The notes beneath the pieces were generated by a model, which made no database searches, had not been told where the DNA came from, and saw nothing but the letters and a program-made list of their open reading frames with translations. This document shows, in pieces, positions 22,932 to 31,648 of a stretch of 64,000 nucleotides of DNA. This stretch comes from Actinospineispora acaciae DSM 45401. Its GTDB lineage: Bacteria; Actinomycetota; Actinomycetes; Mycobacteriales; Pseudonocardiaceae. The position numbers and the translations under genes were made by a program. The DNA lies in the NCBI RefSeq assembly GCF_000620785.1, contig NZ_JIAI01000010.1, forward strand, positions 62,001 through 126,000. The letters are read 5' to 3'. Numbering within the stretch: position 1 is the stretch's first letter; each line of letters starts with the position of its first letter.

Positions 22932-24832
22932 CTCGGCGCCTCCTGTTCGGCATCGGCGTGGCGGTCGGCGTCCTGATGCTCCTCGGCATCCCGCCGTTCG
23001 GCGTCGGCGCGCGCGGCGTGGCGGCTGGCCTGGTACTGGGACAGCGCGTCGGTGGCCGAGGGCGCCCTGGGGGCCGGCACCGGGTGGTCCGGCTCGGGGG
23101 CGCGTTCGCGGGCGGGGCCGCGCAGCTCGGGAGCCAGGTGCGTCTGCGGGCGCCGGCGGCTGAGCGTGGGCGGCGGGTCGGGATCGTCGGCCACGTTCAT
23201 CTCGGGGGCGGGGACCGGTCGGGCGCGCGCCGCCATGGCCGCCGCCGCCCGCTCTGGCTGAGGTTGCGGCCTCGGCCTCGGCCTCGGCGTTGGCCTCGGC
23301 CGTGCCCTCGGCGTTGGCGCGGGTTCCTCGTCCTCGCTCCACCAGCGTCCCCACTGCGAGCTCGACGCGACGCCGTTCCGCTCCCACGACCCGGCCGTCT
23401 CCGCGGTCGCGGTGCTCGTCCCGGTGCTCGTCCCGGTGCTCGTCACAGGGGCCTCGTCGTCGGCCTCGCTGGCGTGTCGCGGCCGGGCGCCGACCTTGCC
23501 GACCCCGAGGGCCGGCCTGGGCTGCCCGGGGCCGCGCTGCAGGTGCCGTCCACCCGGCGTCCGCTGCTGCCCGGGGCCGAACAGCTCGGGCGGCAGCACC
23601 ACCGCGGCGGTCACCCCGCAGCCGGGGGTCGGCGTGAGCGAGACCTCCAGCCCGTGCCGGTTGGCCAGCCTGGCCACCACGTGGAAGCCGAGCTGACGGG
23701 ACTCGGACAGGTCCACGTCCGGCGCCCTGGACAGCAGCTCGTTCGCCGCCACGATGTCCTCCGGCGGCATGCCGACGCCCCAGTCCTCGATGGTGATCAG
23801 CTCGGCGCCCGGGATCTTGGGGTACGGGCGGCCGGCGATCGAGACGGTCGAGCCCGGCGGGGAGAACCGCACGGCGTTCTCGGTCAGCTCGGCCAGCAGG
23901 TGGGTCAGGTCCGCGACGCAGTTGCCGGCCACGGACAGCCGCTCGTCCACCGAGAAGGTCACCCGGTCCAGGTCCTCGGTCTCCGCGATGGCGGCCTGCA
24001 CCACCTCGCGCAGCGGCACCGGCGCGCCCCACACCCGTGAGGTCTCCTCGCCGGAGAGCACCAGCAGGCTCTCCGCGTTGCGCCGCACCCGGGTGGCCAG
24101 GTGCTCCAGCTTGAACAGCTCGGACAGCGCGTCCGGGTCGCGCTCCTTGTCCTCCAGCTGGTTGATGATCTCCAACTGGCGGTAGAGCATCTTCTGGTTG
24201 CGTCGCGCCAGGTTGACCAGCAGGTCGGAGGTGAACCGCCGCCGCCCGGCCTCCGAGTCGGCGATCCGCTTGGCCAGGTACATCCGCTGCTGGTCGTCCT
24301 CGCTGATCCGCCAGAACAGCAGCAGCCCGACGCAGGCGCAGGCCACCGAGAAGCCGTGGATGCCCGACCAGATCCAGGGGCTGGCCTGGGCGGCGTGGTG
24401 GTTGAAGATCAGGTGCGGGAACAGCCAGGACCCGATCCCGTGGCTCAGCGCGGTGAACACGACATTCCACAGAAACGGAATCCAGTCCTGATACAGCGCG
24501 ATGAACCCGATGATGATGAAGAAGTGGAAATGGGCCTCGATCGATCCGTGACTGAACCCGACAAACGAAATCGAGCAGAACGTCAGGCCCGCGGTGGCAA
24601 TGATCGAGGCCAGTCGGCGGTATTTGACCCACCACGCCAGACCGGCGCACGCGGCGGGCACCGCGACAACCTCGGCGCATCGCAGCGGGCTGAATCCCAG
24701 CACCAGGCCGAACACGAAGAGTACTGGTAGATGCACTGCCAGTACGATCAGCACAATGCGGTGCCGACGAGCCCAGGCCTCCTCGTCCAGCATGTTACCG
24801 AGTGGTAGATAACGCCAGAGCGTGTCCATCAT
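22928..24832 (-). CDS. cvnA: Conservon sensor histidine kinase-like protein (CvnA-like)
   Basis: A 634-residue membrane protein. Five to six N-terminal helices carry the motif SIEAHFHFFIIIGFIALYQDW seen in several actinobacterial sensors. A long helix (DSEAGRRRFTSDLLVNLARRNQKMLYRQLEIINQLEDKE) follows, then an HATPase domain with ELTENAVRFSPPGS (N-box), EDWGVGM (G1) and LGFHVVARLANRHGL (G2). The phospho-acceptor region lacks a standard H-box, as in other CvnA proteins. The last ~190 residues are a Pro/Arg/Glu-rich tail. It is the first gene of cvnABCD; no P450 follows. AGGAGGT precedes the ATG. Confidence 0.88.
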   Translation of the reverse strand: MMDTLWRYLPLGNMLDEEAWARRHRIVLIVLAVHLPVLFVFGLVLGFSPLRCAEVVAVPAACAGLAWWVKYRRLASIIATAGLTFCSISFVGFSHGSIEAHFHFFIIIGFIALYQDWIPFLWNVVFTALSHGIGSWLFPHLIFNHHAAQASPWIWSGIHGFSVACACVGLLLFWRISEDDQQRMYLAKRIADSEAGRRRFTSDLLVNLARRNQKMLYRQLEIINQLEDKERDPDALSELFKLEHLATRVRRNAESLLVLSGEETSRVWGAPVPLREVVQAAIAETEDLDRVTFSVDERLSVAGNCVADLTHLLAELTENAVRFSPPGSTVSIAGRPYPKIPGAELITIEDWGVGMPPEDIVAANELLSRAPDVDLSESRQLGFHVVARLANRHGLEVSLTPTPGCGVTAAVVLPPELFGPGQQRTPGGRHLQRGPGQPRPALGVGKVGARPRHASEADDEAPVTSTGTSTGTSTATAETAGSWERNGVASSSQWGRWWSEDEEPAPTPRARPRPTPRPRPRPQPQPERAAAAMAARARPVPAPEMNVADDPDPPPTLSRRRPQTHLAPELRGPARERAPEPDHPVPAPRAPSATDALSQYQASRHAARADAERRDAEEHQDADRHADAEQEAPR

Positions 24833-25085
24833 CGGACCCGTCCACCTCCTCTCCGGGTGATGACTGGGCCGAATAGAGCAATACGGCGTGATCGACTCAT
24901 CATCTGTTTGTCGGCATCCAACATTCGATCGGGGAGCTACCGACGGCGACCATAGCCGTCATCTCGAGAAAGCGCGCACCGACGTGAGTCTTTCCACTTT
25001 CCGCACAACCCACTACCGGCAAACGGAGTATTCGCGCGAGCGCCGGATGGCGGAGCCTCGCAACAGTACTTCCGCTGTGCCTCAC

Positions 25086-25091
25086 TAGTCT
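25086..25091 (+). promoter_or_regulatory. -10 element TAGTCT, leaderless maf promoter
   Basis: TAGTCT is followed by 8 bases and the GTG start of maf at 25100. No ribosome-binding site is present in between, consistent with a leaderless mRNA. The 267-bp gap back to cvnA otherwise shows only AT-richer patches that may hold the divergent cvnA promoter. Confidence 0.5.
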
Positions 25092-25099
25092 CAGCCACC

Positions 25100-25732
25100 G
25101 TGAAGGTTGTGCTCGCGTCCGCGTCGCCGGCCCGGCTCGGGGTGCTGCGCGCCGCCGGTCTGGACCCACTGGTCGAGGTGTCCGATGTCGACGAGGACGG
25201 CGTGCTCACCGCCGTCCGCGACGCCCCTGCGGCCCGCCAGGTGGCCGCGCTGGCCTGCGCCAAGGCGGCCACCGTGGGCGAGCGGCTGGCCGGTTCGGGG
25301 GGCGAGCACGCCGACATGGTGGTGCTGGGCTGCGACTCGATGCTGTTCGTGGGCGGCGAGCTGGTCGGCAAGCCGGGCACGGTGGAGGCCGCGCGCCGGC
25401 GCTGGACGGGCATGGCCGGCCGGACCGGCGAGCTGCTCACCGGGCACGCGGTGCTGCGGCTGTCCGGCGGCGCGGTCGGCGAGGTCGCCGTCGGCCATGC
25501 CGCGACCACCGTCCGGTTCGGCCGGCCCACCGAGCCCGAGCTGGAGGCCTACCTCGCCTCCGGGGAGCCGCTCGCGGTGGCCGGCGGGTTCACCCTGGAC
25601 GGGCTGGGCGGCTGGTTCGTCGAGGGCATCGACGGCGACCCGTCCAACGTGATCGGCATCAGCCTGCCGCTGGTCCGCCGGTTGCTCGCCGACGTGGGTG
25701 TCGTGGTGACCGAGCTCTGGAAACAGGACTAG
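25100..25732 (+). CDS. maf: Maf nucleoside triphosphate pyrophosphatase
   Basis: A 210-residue Maf protein that hydrolyses non-canonical or canonical NTPs to NMP and pyrophosphate. Conserved elements are LASASPARLGVLRAAGL at the start, VLGCDSMLFVGGELVGKP with the catalytic acidic residue, the GRTGELLTGHAVL strand and the AVAGGFTLDGLGGWFVEGIDGDPSNVIGISLP segment. The order maf-sseA-sufE matches Rv3282-Rv3284. Confidence 0.93.
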   Translation: MKVVLASASPARLGVLRAAGLDPLVEVSDVDEDGVLTAVRDAPAARQVAALACAKAATVGERLAGSGGEHADMVVLGCDSMLFVGGELVGKPGTVEAARRRWTGMAGRTGELLTGHAVLRLSGGAVGEVAVGHAATTVRFGRPTEPELEAYLASGEPLAVAGGFTLDGLGGWFVEGIDGDPSNVIGISLPLVRRLLADVGVVVTELWKQD

Positions 25733-25735
25733 CCT
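25730..25735 (+). promoter_or_regulatory. -10 element TAGCCT at the sseA start
   Basis: TAGCCT overlaps the maf stop codon and is followed by 7 bases and the ATG of sseA (25743). The position suggests a leaderless internal promoter that could express sseA-sufE apart from maf. Confidence 0.4.
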
Positions 25736-25742
25736 CGCGAGC

Positions 25743-26636
25743 ATGCCGGTACCGAACGACACAGACCCGAAGCTGGCCGCCTACGCGCACCCGGAGCGCC
25801 TGGTCACCACCGGGTGGCTGGCCGAACACCTCGACGACCCCGGGCTGGCCGTCGTCGAGTCCGACGAGGACGTGCTGCTCTACGACACCGGCCACATCCC
25901 CGGCGCGGTCAAGGTCGACTGGCACACCGAGCTGAACGACCCGGTGACCAGGGACTACGTCAACGGCCGGCGGTTCGCCGAGCTGGTCGGCGAGAAGGGC
26001 ATCGGCCGCGACACCACCGTGGTGATCTACGGCGACAAGAACAACTGGTGGGCGGCGTACGCGCTGTGGGTGTTCAGCCTGTTCGGCCACCCCGACGTGC
26101 GGCTGCTCGACGGCGGCCGCGCCAAGTGGGTCGCCGAGGGCCGCGAGCTGACCAGGGAGGCCTCCAAGCCGGACCCGGTGGACTACCCCGTGGTCGAGCG
26201 CGACGACAGCGTGATCAGGGCGTTCAAGGAGCAGGTGCTCGAACACCTGGGCCGGCCGCTGGTGGACGTCCGCTCGCCCGGCGAGTACTCCGGCGAGCTG
26301 CTGCACATGCCCGACTACCCGCAGGAGGGCGCGGTGCGCGGCGGGCACATCCCCGGCGCGGCCAGCGTGCCGTGGGCCCGGGCCGCCGCCGAGGACGCCA
26401 CCTTCAAGACCCGCGACGAGCTGGAGGCCATCTACCAGGGCGAACAGGGCCTCGCGCCGTCCGACGAGGTGATCGCCTACTGCCGTATCGGCGAGCGCTC
26501 CAGCCACACCTGGTTCGTGCTCACCCACCTGCTCGGCTTCGAGAACGTCCGCAACTACGACGGCAGCTGGACGGAGTGGGGCAACTCCGTGCGGGTGCCG
26601 ATCGTGACCGGGTCCGAACGAGGCTCCGTGACGTGA
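25743..26636 (+). CDS. sseA: Thiosulfate sulfurtransferase (rhodanese)
   Basis: A 297-residue two-domain rhodanese. The N-terminal domain (GHIPGAVKVDWHTELND, WVFSLFGHPDVRLLDGGRAKW) is inactive by design. The C-terminal domain (GEYSGELLHMPDYPQEGAVRGGHIPGAASVPW) carries the persulfide Cys247 in AYCRIGERSSHTWF. It moves sulfane sulfur from thiosulfate or 3-mercaptopyruvate. SufE follows with a 4-base overlap, so sulfur transfer toward Fe-S assembly or tRNA thiolation is a reasonable guess. Confidence 0.94.
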   Translation: MPVPNDTDPKLAAYAHPERLVTTGWLAEHLDDPGLAVVESDEDVLLYDTGHIPGAVKVDWHTELNDPVTRDYVNGRRFAELVGEKGIGRDTTVVIYGDKNNWWAAYALWVFSLFGHPDVRLLDGGRAKWVAEGRELTREASKPDPVDYPVVERDDSVIRAFKEQVLEHLGRPLVDVRSPGEYSGELLHMPDYPQEGAVRGGHIPGAASVPWARAAAEDATFKTRDELEAIYQGEQGLAPSDEVIAYCRIGERSSHTWFVLTHLLGFENVRNYDGSWTEWGNSVRVPIVTGSERGSVT

Positions 26637-27076
26637 GTACGGCGGTGAACGGGCTGCCGCCGAGGCTGGCGGAGCTCGTCGAGGACTTCTCCGAGGTCGG
26701 GGTGAAGGACCGGCTGCAGCTGTTGCTGGAGCTTTCCGAAGAACTGCCGGCGTTGCCGTCCAAGTACGACGGGCACCGGGAGGAGATGGAGCAGGTCCAC
26801 GAGTGCCAGACTCCGCTGTTCCTGGCCGTCGAGGTGGACGCCGAGCGCATCGTGCACCTGTACTTCGACGCCCCGCCCGAGGCCCCGACCACCCGGGGCT
26901 TCGCCTCGATCATGCACACCGGGCTGGACGGCGAGACCGCCGATGACGTCCTCGCCGTTCCGAACGACTTCTACCTCGCGCTCGGCCTCGGCGAGGCGGT
27001 CAGCCCGCTGCGACTGCGCGGCATGGCCGCCATGCTCGCCCGGATCAAGAACCAGGTCCGCGCCGCCGCGTCCTGA
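26633..27076 (+). CDS. sufE: SufE family sulfur-transfer protein
   Basis: A 147-residue SufE-like protein. The persulfide-accepting Cys58 lies in EMEQVHECQTPLFLAVEVD, and the C-terminal DFYLALGLGEAVSPLRLRGMAAMLARIKNQ helix is conserved. SufE proteins take sulfur from a cysteine desulfurase and stimulate it; here the partner could also be the adjacent rhodanese. GTG at 26633 overlaps the sseA stop (GTGA). Confidence 0.92.
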   Translation: MSTAVNGLPPRLAELVEDFSEVGVKDRLQLLLELSEELPALPSKYDGHREEMEQVHECQTPLFLAVEVDAERIVHLYFDAPPEAPTTRGFASIMHTGLDGETADDVLAVPNDFYLALGLGEAVSPLRLRGMAAMLARIKNQVRAAAS

Positions 27077-27105
27077 CCAGCCGGAACGGCGCGCGGCACG
27101 GGGTG

Positions 27106-27408
27106 TCAGGACGCGTTCGAGCGCAGCAGCTCGATGATCGTGTCCAGCTTCTTTCCATGATCGGTGAGCATGGCACCGTGCTCGGCCAGCGTGACGGCCT
27201 GCTCGGTCTGCTTGGCGGCGAGCTGATCCAGCTTGACGCCCTGCTCGGCCTGCGTGCTGGCGAGTTCGTCCTGTTTGCCGGCGATCTCTTCCATCCGCAT
27301 GCCCTGGCGGCGCTGGGTGGCCGAGATGTCGGCGAGCATGACGTAGATCGCCTGCACGTCGTTGTCGAGCTGGCGAACCTTGCGATCCAGCTCCGGGGGG
27401 ACGCCCAT
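27106..27408 (-). CDS. Small heptad-repeat (coiled-coil) protein
   Basis: About 100 residues, starting at ATG 27408 (MGVPPELDRKVRQLDND). Nearly the whole length is an alpha-helical heptad repeat, with QDELASTQAEQGVKLDQLAAKQTEQAVTLAEHG as the clearest run. No enzyme motif is present. A -10-like TAGGCT lies 8 bases upstream of the ATG, which suggests a leaderless transcript. It is divergent from the NACHT ATPase gene and could be a partner or oligomerisation factor, but this is only context. A longer frame extends to 27519. Confidence 0.6.
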   Translation of the reverse strand: MGVPPELDRKVRQLDNDVQAIYVMLADISATQRRQGMRMEEIAGKQDELASTQAEQGVKLDQLAAKQTEQAVTLAEHGAMLTDHGKKLDTIIELLRSNAS

Positions 27409-27591
27409 GGCCGCGAAGCCTAACGGTTCGCATCCGGTGCCCTTCCACGCCCTCACGCGAGCATCGCCCGGGCGCGGCCGGCTGCCGTGAACGAAATCGG
27501 CCAAACTGCCCCTGGGCACGGCACCGGCCGGTCACAATCCTGCGTACCCCTTATTGATCGGTGTGGTTGCGCCAGGAGTTGATCCGGTTCG

Positions 27592-29617
27592 ATGCCCGGG
27601 CCCCGCGTCAGTCGCTGGTTGTCGCGAACGACCGTCGCGAGCCTGGCGGTGCTGGTGGGCAGCCTGGCGTTCGTGGTGATCGTCCGCGTCGGGCAGGGTT
27701 CGTCGGCGGCGGACGAGACCGCTTCGATGTTGGCGTACCTGCTCGCCGGCGCCGGTGTCATCGTCACGTTGGTGAGCGGGGAGGTGGAGCGCCGGAGGGC
27801 GGCCGGGCTGCCCGCGACCGCCGAGCAGGTAGACCAAGCGGCGGCGACCCTGGCGGGGCGAGTCCGCGAATGGTGGAGTGACGAGGCCCAGCTTCGGAAC
27901 CTGGAGGAGCCGATGCCGGTGCGGTGGCGGCTGAGCGGTAACGGACCGATGGACCAGCCAGACGCGATCACCCGCGGCGAGCCGTTGACCTTCGCGCACA
28001 GCTCCGCCGCTATCGGGCTGCTGGCCGAGCAGTTCCGGGCGTTGCGTCGTGGGCGTCTGGTCATCACCGGCGGACCGGGCACCGGCAAGACCACCCTGGC
28101 CGTGCAGCTGCTGCGGGAGCTGCTCGTCGAGCTGGAACCGGGCGAGCCGGTGCCGGTGCTGCTACCGCTGTCCGGGTGGGACCCCGACACAGAGCCTCGG
28201 CTCCAGGACTGGCTGGCCACAGAGCTCGATCAGTCGTATCCGCACCTGCGGGCGATCAGTCACCGGGCCGCCGAGGCGCTCGCCGCGCAGGGCCGGGTGC
28301 TACCCATCCTCGACGGCCTGGACGAGGTCGACCCCGGACGCCGCGCCGCGATCATCACCGCACTGAACCGAACCTGGCCGGGCAAGTACGTACTGGCTAG
28401 CCGTCGTCCCGAGTTCCGCGATGCGATCACCGAGGCTGGCAATGTGCTCACCGGCGCGCTCGTCATCGCCCCCGATTACCTCACACCGAAAGATGCCGCC
28501 GGCTACCTGCGTAAACATGTGGCGCCCCAACTCCGACCAGAATGGCGGAACATCCTGCGCGACCTCGCCGGTGGCGACGCGCCTCGGTTGGCGGCGGTGA
28601 CCGAGACGCCGCTCGGCCTGTGGTTGTTGCGCGCCGTGTACGCCGATTCTCCGCGCGTCCCCTCGGCGCTCACTGACGGTACGTTCACCACCGTCGCCGA
28701 CTTGCGCGCGCACCTGCTCGAGGAACTCATCCCGGCCGTGATCGCCGCTCGCCCACGCCGTTCCACCCACATGCACAACGGATGCGACCTGCATCGCTGG
28801 CTCACCACGCTCGCCGAACAGATGCGCGCCCGAGGGACGCGAGATTGGTACTGGTGGCAACTGCCCGCATACGCCCTCCCGACCCGCCCCCGCGCCGTTG
28901 CTGTCACCGTCAGGCTCGTGGTCGCACTGACGCTCGGCCTGGTGGCCGCCTGGGCATTCGGAGTGGCGAGCGCGCTCACGGTCCCGCTGCTGGTCGGGCT
29001 GCCGCTCGGGCTGGCAGCATGGCTGGCGCTCCGCACCCTCGGGCGACGTCTCAAGGCTGCCACGGAGGTGGCTGCCGTGATCGTGTTCGCGATCGCTTCA
29101 GGGATGTTGGTCTTGGATCAGGTCGGGCTCATGCGGGTGCCCAGGCTGATGGCCGGCCTGCTGGTGATGGGTCTGGCGACGGGGATGGCAGTCGGATACC
29201 TGGTCGAGATGCTGGTGAAGCTCGACACCCCGCCCATGCACCCCAACACCCGCGTGGCCGGGCGCGGCCGCAAGCTCGCCGAGGTCGCGGCGTTTGGGCT
29301 GTTCGCATGGCTGGGATCCGGGCTGGTGCTCGGGGTACTGGGCGGGCCCTGGACCGGGCTGCTGGTCGGACTGGCGGTGGGGCTGGTGCTGTGTCCTGCT
29401 GTTCGCCCCGGCTACGGCCTGGGGCGGCTTCACGACCGCGGCGTTGCGGGAGACGCTGCGCCGGCCCCGTCGGCTGCCGGTCCCCTGGCGGGTCATGCCG
29501 ATGTTGCAGGACTGCCACCGGCTCGGCTTGGTGCGAGCGGTCGGTACGGCCTACCAGTTCCGGCACGCTCAGCTTCAGGACTACCTGGCCCCGCCGGAAC
29601 CTCGGTCAGCGGGGTAG
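27592..29617 (+). pseudogene. Membrane-anchored NACHT ATPase, single-base frameshift near its 3' end
   Basis: A STAND-class NTPase. Two membrane helices (about 15-32 and 45-62) precede the NACHT domain with Walker A GGPGTGKTT (160-168, Lys166) and Walker B ILDGLDEVD (239-247), then at least five more helices (about 435-600). In the starting frame translation runs on to 29679 as Pro/Ala/Ser-rich nonsense. In the next frame, from about 29393, it continues as VLLFAPATAWGGFTTAALRE to YQFRHAQLQDYLAP, the normal ending of actinomycete NACHT proteins, stopping at 29617. One extra base around 29392 restores GLVLVLLFAP when removed. This may be a real mutation, a sequencing error or programmed shifting. 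Family members include phage-defence proteins; function here is inferred only. Confidence 0.8.
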
Positions 29618-30547
29618 GGCGGTCGGGGGGATCTCGGCGGTGTCCTCGGAGGGCTGGTCGGTGGCGTCTCGCAGCGTGATGGTCTGGACGGTGTACTCGA
29701 TGCCGGCGGGGGTGGCGCGGGTGCGCAGTGAGGTCGGGCCGGTGAAGCGGTGGAAGGTGCAGTCGCGGCTGAAGGTGGCGAGGTCGGTGTTCCAGGCGCG
29801 GCCGGTGGTGTAGAAGAGGTCGTAGTCGCCGTCCGGGATGCCGTCCAGGCGGCTCACCTGGCCGGCGGTGACGGCGATCGAGGCCAGCGGCTTCTGGCCG
29901 GTGGACATCACGACGACGGCGTCGGCGGTGGCCTCGTTGTGGACTTCTAGGACGCCGTCGCCGGGCTGGCCGGGGGCGCGGTGGTCGGCCACCAGGGTGC
30001 CGTTGGGCAGCGGCGGGCGGACGTCGGCGGCGTCGGGTGGCGGCAGCGCGGCGCCCCAGCGGTAGGGCGGGCGGTCCGGGCGGTCGGGGGGCGCGGCGGC
30101 CAGCGCGGCCGAGGCGTTCCGCAGCGCCGGCATGCCCGGGGCGGTGGCGATCGCGGCGGCGGCGGTCGGCCCGGCGCAGATCGCGCGCAGGTTGATCTGC
30201 TGGCTCAGGAAGGCCAGCTCGCGGGCGAACTGGCGCAGGGCGGTTGCCAGCGCGGTGTTCTCGGCGGCCACGGACGCGGGCGGTGCGCTGTTCGCGAGCC
30301 GTTCGGCGGCGCCGCTGGCCACCCCGGCGGCGGCCAGCACGGTCCGGTCCAGCACGTCCAGCGTCGGCGCACGCGCGATGGCGGTGAACGCGCCGGCCAG
30401 CTCGCGGTCGGTTCGGTCCAGCAGCTCCTGGTAGGCGGCGGGGGTGGACGCGGTCGGCGGAGGCGCGGGCGGTTCCGGGGCTCGCGCGCACCCGGTGAGC
30501 ACAACCACCAGCGTGAGCAGGGCGGCCACCGGTGCGCTACGTGTCAT
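29606..30547 (-). CDS. Secreted lipoprotein of unknown function
   Basis: A 313-residue protein with a lipoprotein signal peptide ending in VVLTGC (lipobox Cys20), then a Pro/Ala linker. A helical domain (YQELLDRTDRELAGAFTAIARAPTLDVLDRTVLAAAG...) leads to a C-terminal beta-rich domain (GVLEVHNEATADAVVVMSTGQKPLASIAVTAGQVSRLDGIPDGDYDLFYTTGRAWN) that resembles surface-exposed beta-sandwich modules. It should sit on the outer face of the membrane. It is divergent from the TIGR04222/MNIO operon and may share its promoter region. Its 3' end overlaps the NACHT gene by 12 bases. Confidence 0.75.
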   Translation of the reverse strand: MTRSAPVAALLTLVVVLTGCARAPEPPAPPPTASTPAAYQELLDRTDRELAGAFTAIARAPTLDVLDRTVLAAAGVASGAAERLANSAPPASVAAENTALATALRQFARELAFLSQQINLRAICAGPTAAAAIATAPGMPALRNASAALAAAPPDRPDRPPYRWGAALPPPDAADVRPPLPNGTLVADHRAPGQPGDGVLEVHNEATADAVVVMSTGQKPLASIAVTAGQVSRLDGIPDGDYDLFYTTGRAWNTDLATFSRDCTFHRFTGPTSLRTRATPAGIEYTVQTITLRDATDQPSEDTAEIPPTALPR

Positions 30548-30574
30548 CGGCCGCTCCCCCGGGTCGCCGGAAAC

Positions 30575-30685
30575 CTCAAATCTTGCTCTGCTCAAGCTCA
30601 AGCCCGGCTCAAGTCCCTGGCCCCCTTCCGGTGACCCCGCCCACAATCCACAGGTACAGCTCCAACGAGGGGAAGGAGCGTACAG
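30575..30685 (+). promoter_or_regulatory. Divergent upstream region of the TIGR04222/MNIO operon
   Basis: CTCAAG occurs at 30591, 30597 and 30608, with a related CTCAAA at 30575. These direct repeats could be regulator sites serving both the lipoprotein and the operon. A strong ribosome site GGAAGGAG lies 8 nt before the ATG at 30686. Confidence 0.4.
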
Positions 30686-31648
30686 ATGACACACCTCGCG
30701 GCTGCCCCGACACAGGGTGACACCTGGGGCCTGAGCGGACCGACATTCCTGCTTTTCTACCTGGCGCTGGCCGGCTTCATCATGATCGCGGCGCTGGCCG
30801 CCCGGCGCACGATGCGGACCCGCCGGGCGCCGGCGTACGGCACGCACGTGCTGGAGACGGAGGGCGACGGCCCGTACCTGGCCGCGTACCTCAACGGCGG
30901 CCCCAAGCTGGCGATGATCGCGGCGCTGAGCTCGCTGCGGGTGGCCGGCCTGGTGCGCGGGCGTGACCACCGCTGCGAGCGGGTCGGCACCCCGACCTCG
31001 GGGTGGCTGCCCCGGCTGGAGCGGGCAATCCTGGACGAGGCGGGCTCCTCGCCGAAGGTCACCCGGCTGGTCCGGCGGGAACCGGTGGCCGCGGCCCTGG
31101 ATGCGCTGCGTGACGAGCTGGTCCGGCGAAGGCTGCTGGTCAGCGACCGGGACCGGGCGGCCTTCCGACGGTGGCACTGGGCGATGGTCGCCGTGTTCGC
31201 GTTGGGCGTGGTGCGTCTGATGGCCGGCGCCTCGGACGGCAAGCCCATCGGCTACCTGGTGCTCAGCCTGTTGCTGGTGGGGGTTCTGACGGTGCTGCTG
31301 CGGGCGATCCCGCCCCGGCGCACCGTGCTGGGCGAGACGGAGCTGGCCCGGCTGCGCTCCGAGCACCGGCACCTGTCCCCGTCGATGCGACCGGACTGGA
31401 CGGCGAACGGGGCGATGGCGGCGGCGCTGGCCGTCGGCGCGTTCGGCGCGGGGGCGCTGTGGACGGCCGACCCGTCGTTCGCCGACGAGGTGGTCGGGGC
31501 CAAGGCGGGCGTCGGCTTCGGTAGCAGCCCCAGCACCTGGTCGGGCGGCTCGTCCGGCTGCGGCAGCTCCGGGGGGTCGAGCTGCGGCGGCGGTGGGGGC
31601 GGCGGCTGCGGCGGAGGTGGCGGTGGCGGTGGGGGGTGCGGAGGATGA
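30686..31648 (+). CDS. TIGR04222-type membrane protein with Cys/Gly-only tail (possible modified-peptide precursor)
   Basis: A 320-residue protein. One membrane helix near the start (TFLLFYLALAGFIMIAALAA) is followed by a conserved cytoplasmic region (YLAAYLNGGPKLAMIAALSSLRVAGLVRG), two further helices (WAMVAVFALGVVRLMAG, IGYLVLSLLLVGVLTVLLRA) and another hydrophobic stretch. The last ~40 residues are almost only Gly, Ser and Cys, with Cys at 292, 300, 308 and 318. This is the TIGR04222 architecture with a near-uncomplex C-terminus. The stop overlaps the start of a DUF692 (MNIO) enzyme, a family that modifies cysteines in ribosomal peptides, so the tail is the likely substrate. That link is inference. 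Confidence 0.85.
   Translation: MTHLAAAPTQGDTWGLSGPTFLLFYLALAGFIMIAALAARRTMRTRRAPAYGTHVLETEGDGPYLAAYLNGGPKLAMIAALSSLRVAGLVRGRDHRCERVGTPTSGWLPRLERAILDEAGSSPKVTRLVRREPVAAALDALRDELVRRRLLVSDRDRAAFRRWHWAMVAVFALGVVRLMAGASDGKPIGYLVLSLLLVGVLTVLLRAIPPRRTVLGETELARLRSEHRHLSPSMRPDWTANGAMAAALAVGAFGAGALWTADPSFADEVVGAKAGVGFGSSPSTWSGGSSGCGSSGGSSCGGGGGGGCGGGGGGGGGCGG

Noticed and set aside
22928..23500. Separate gene in the Pro/Arg-rich 3' part of cvnA
   Set aside because: The plus-strand frames there are shadows. The minus frame is continuous with the kinase domain and overlaps cvnB correctly.
30595..30620. GGCTCAAGTCC resembling a tRNA T-loop
   Set aside because: It lacks the TTC of a T-loop and no acceptor, D or anticodon stem can be drawn around it. 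It is better read as CTCAAG direct repeats.
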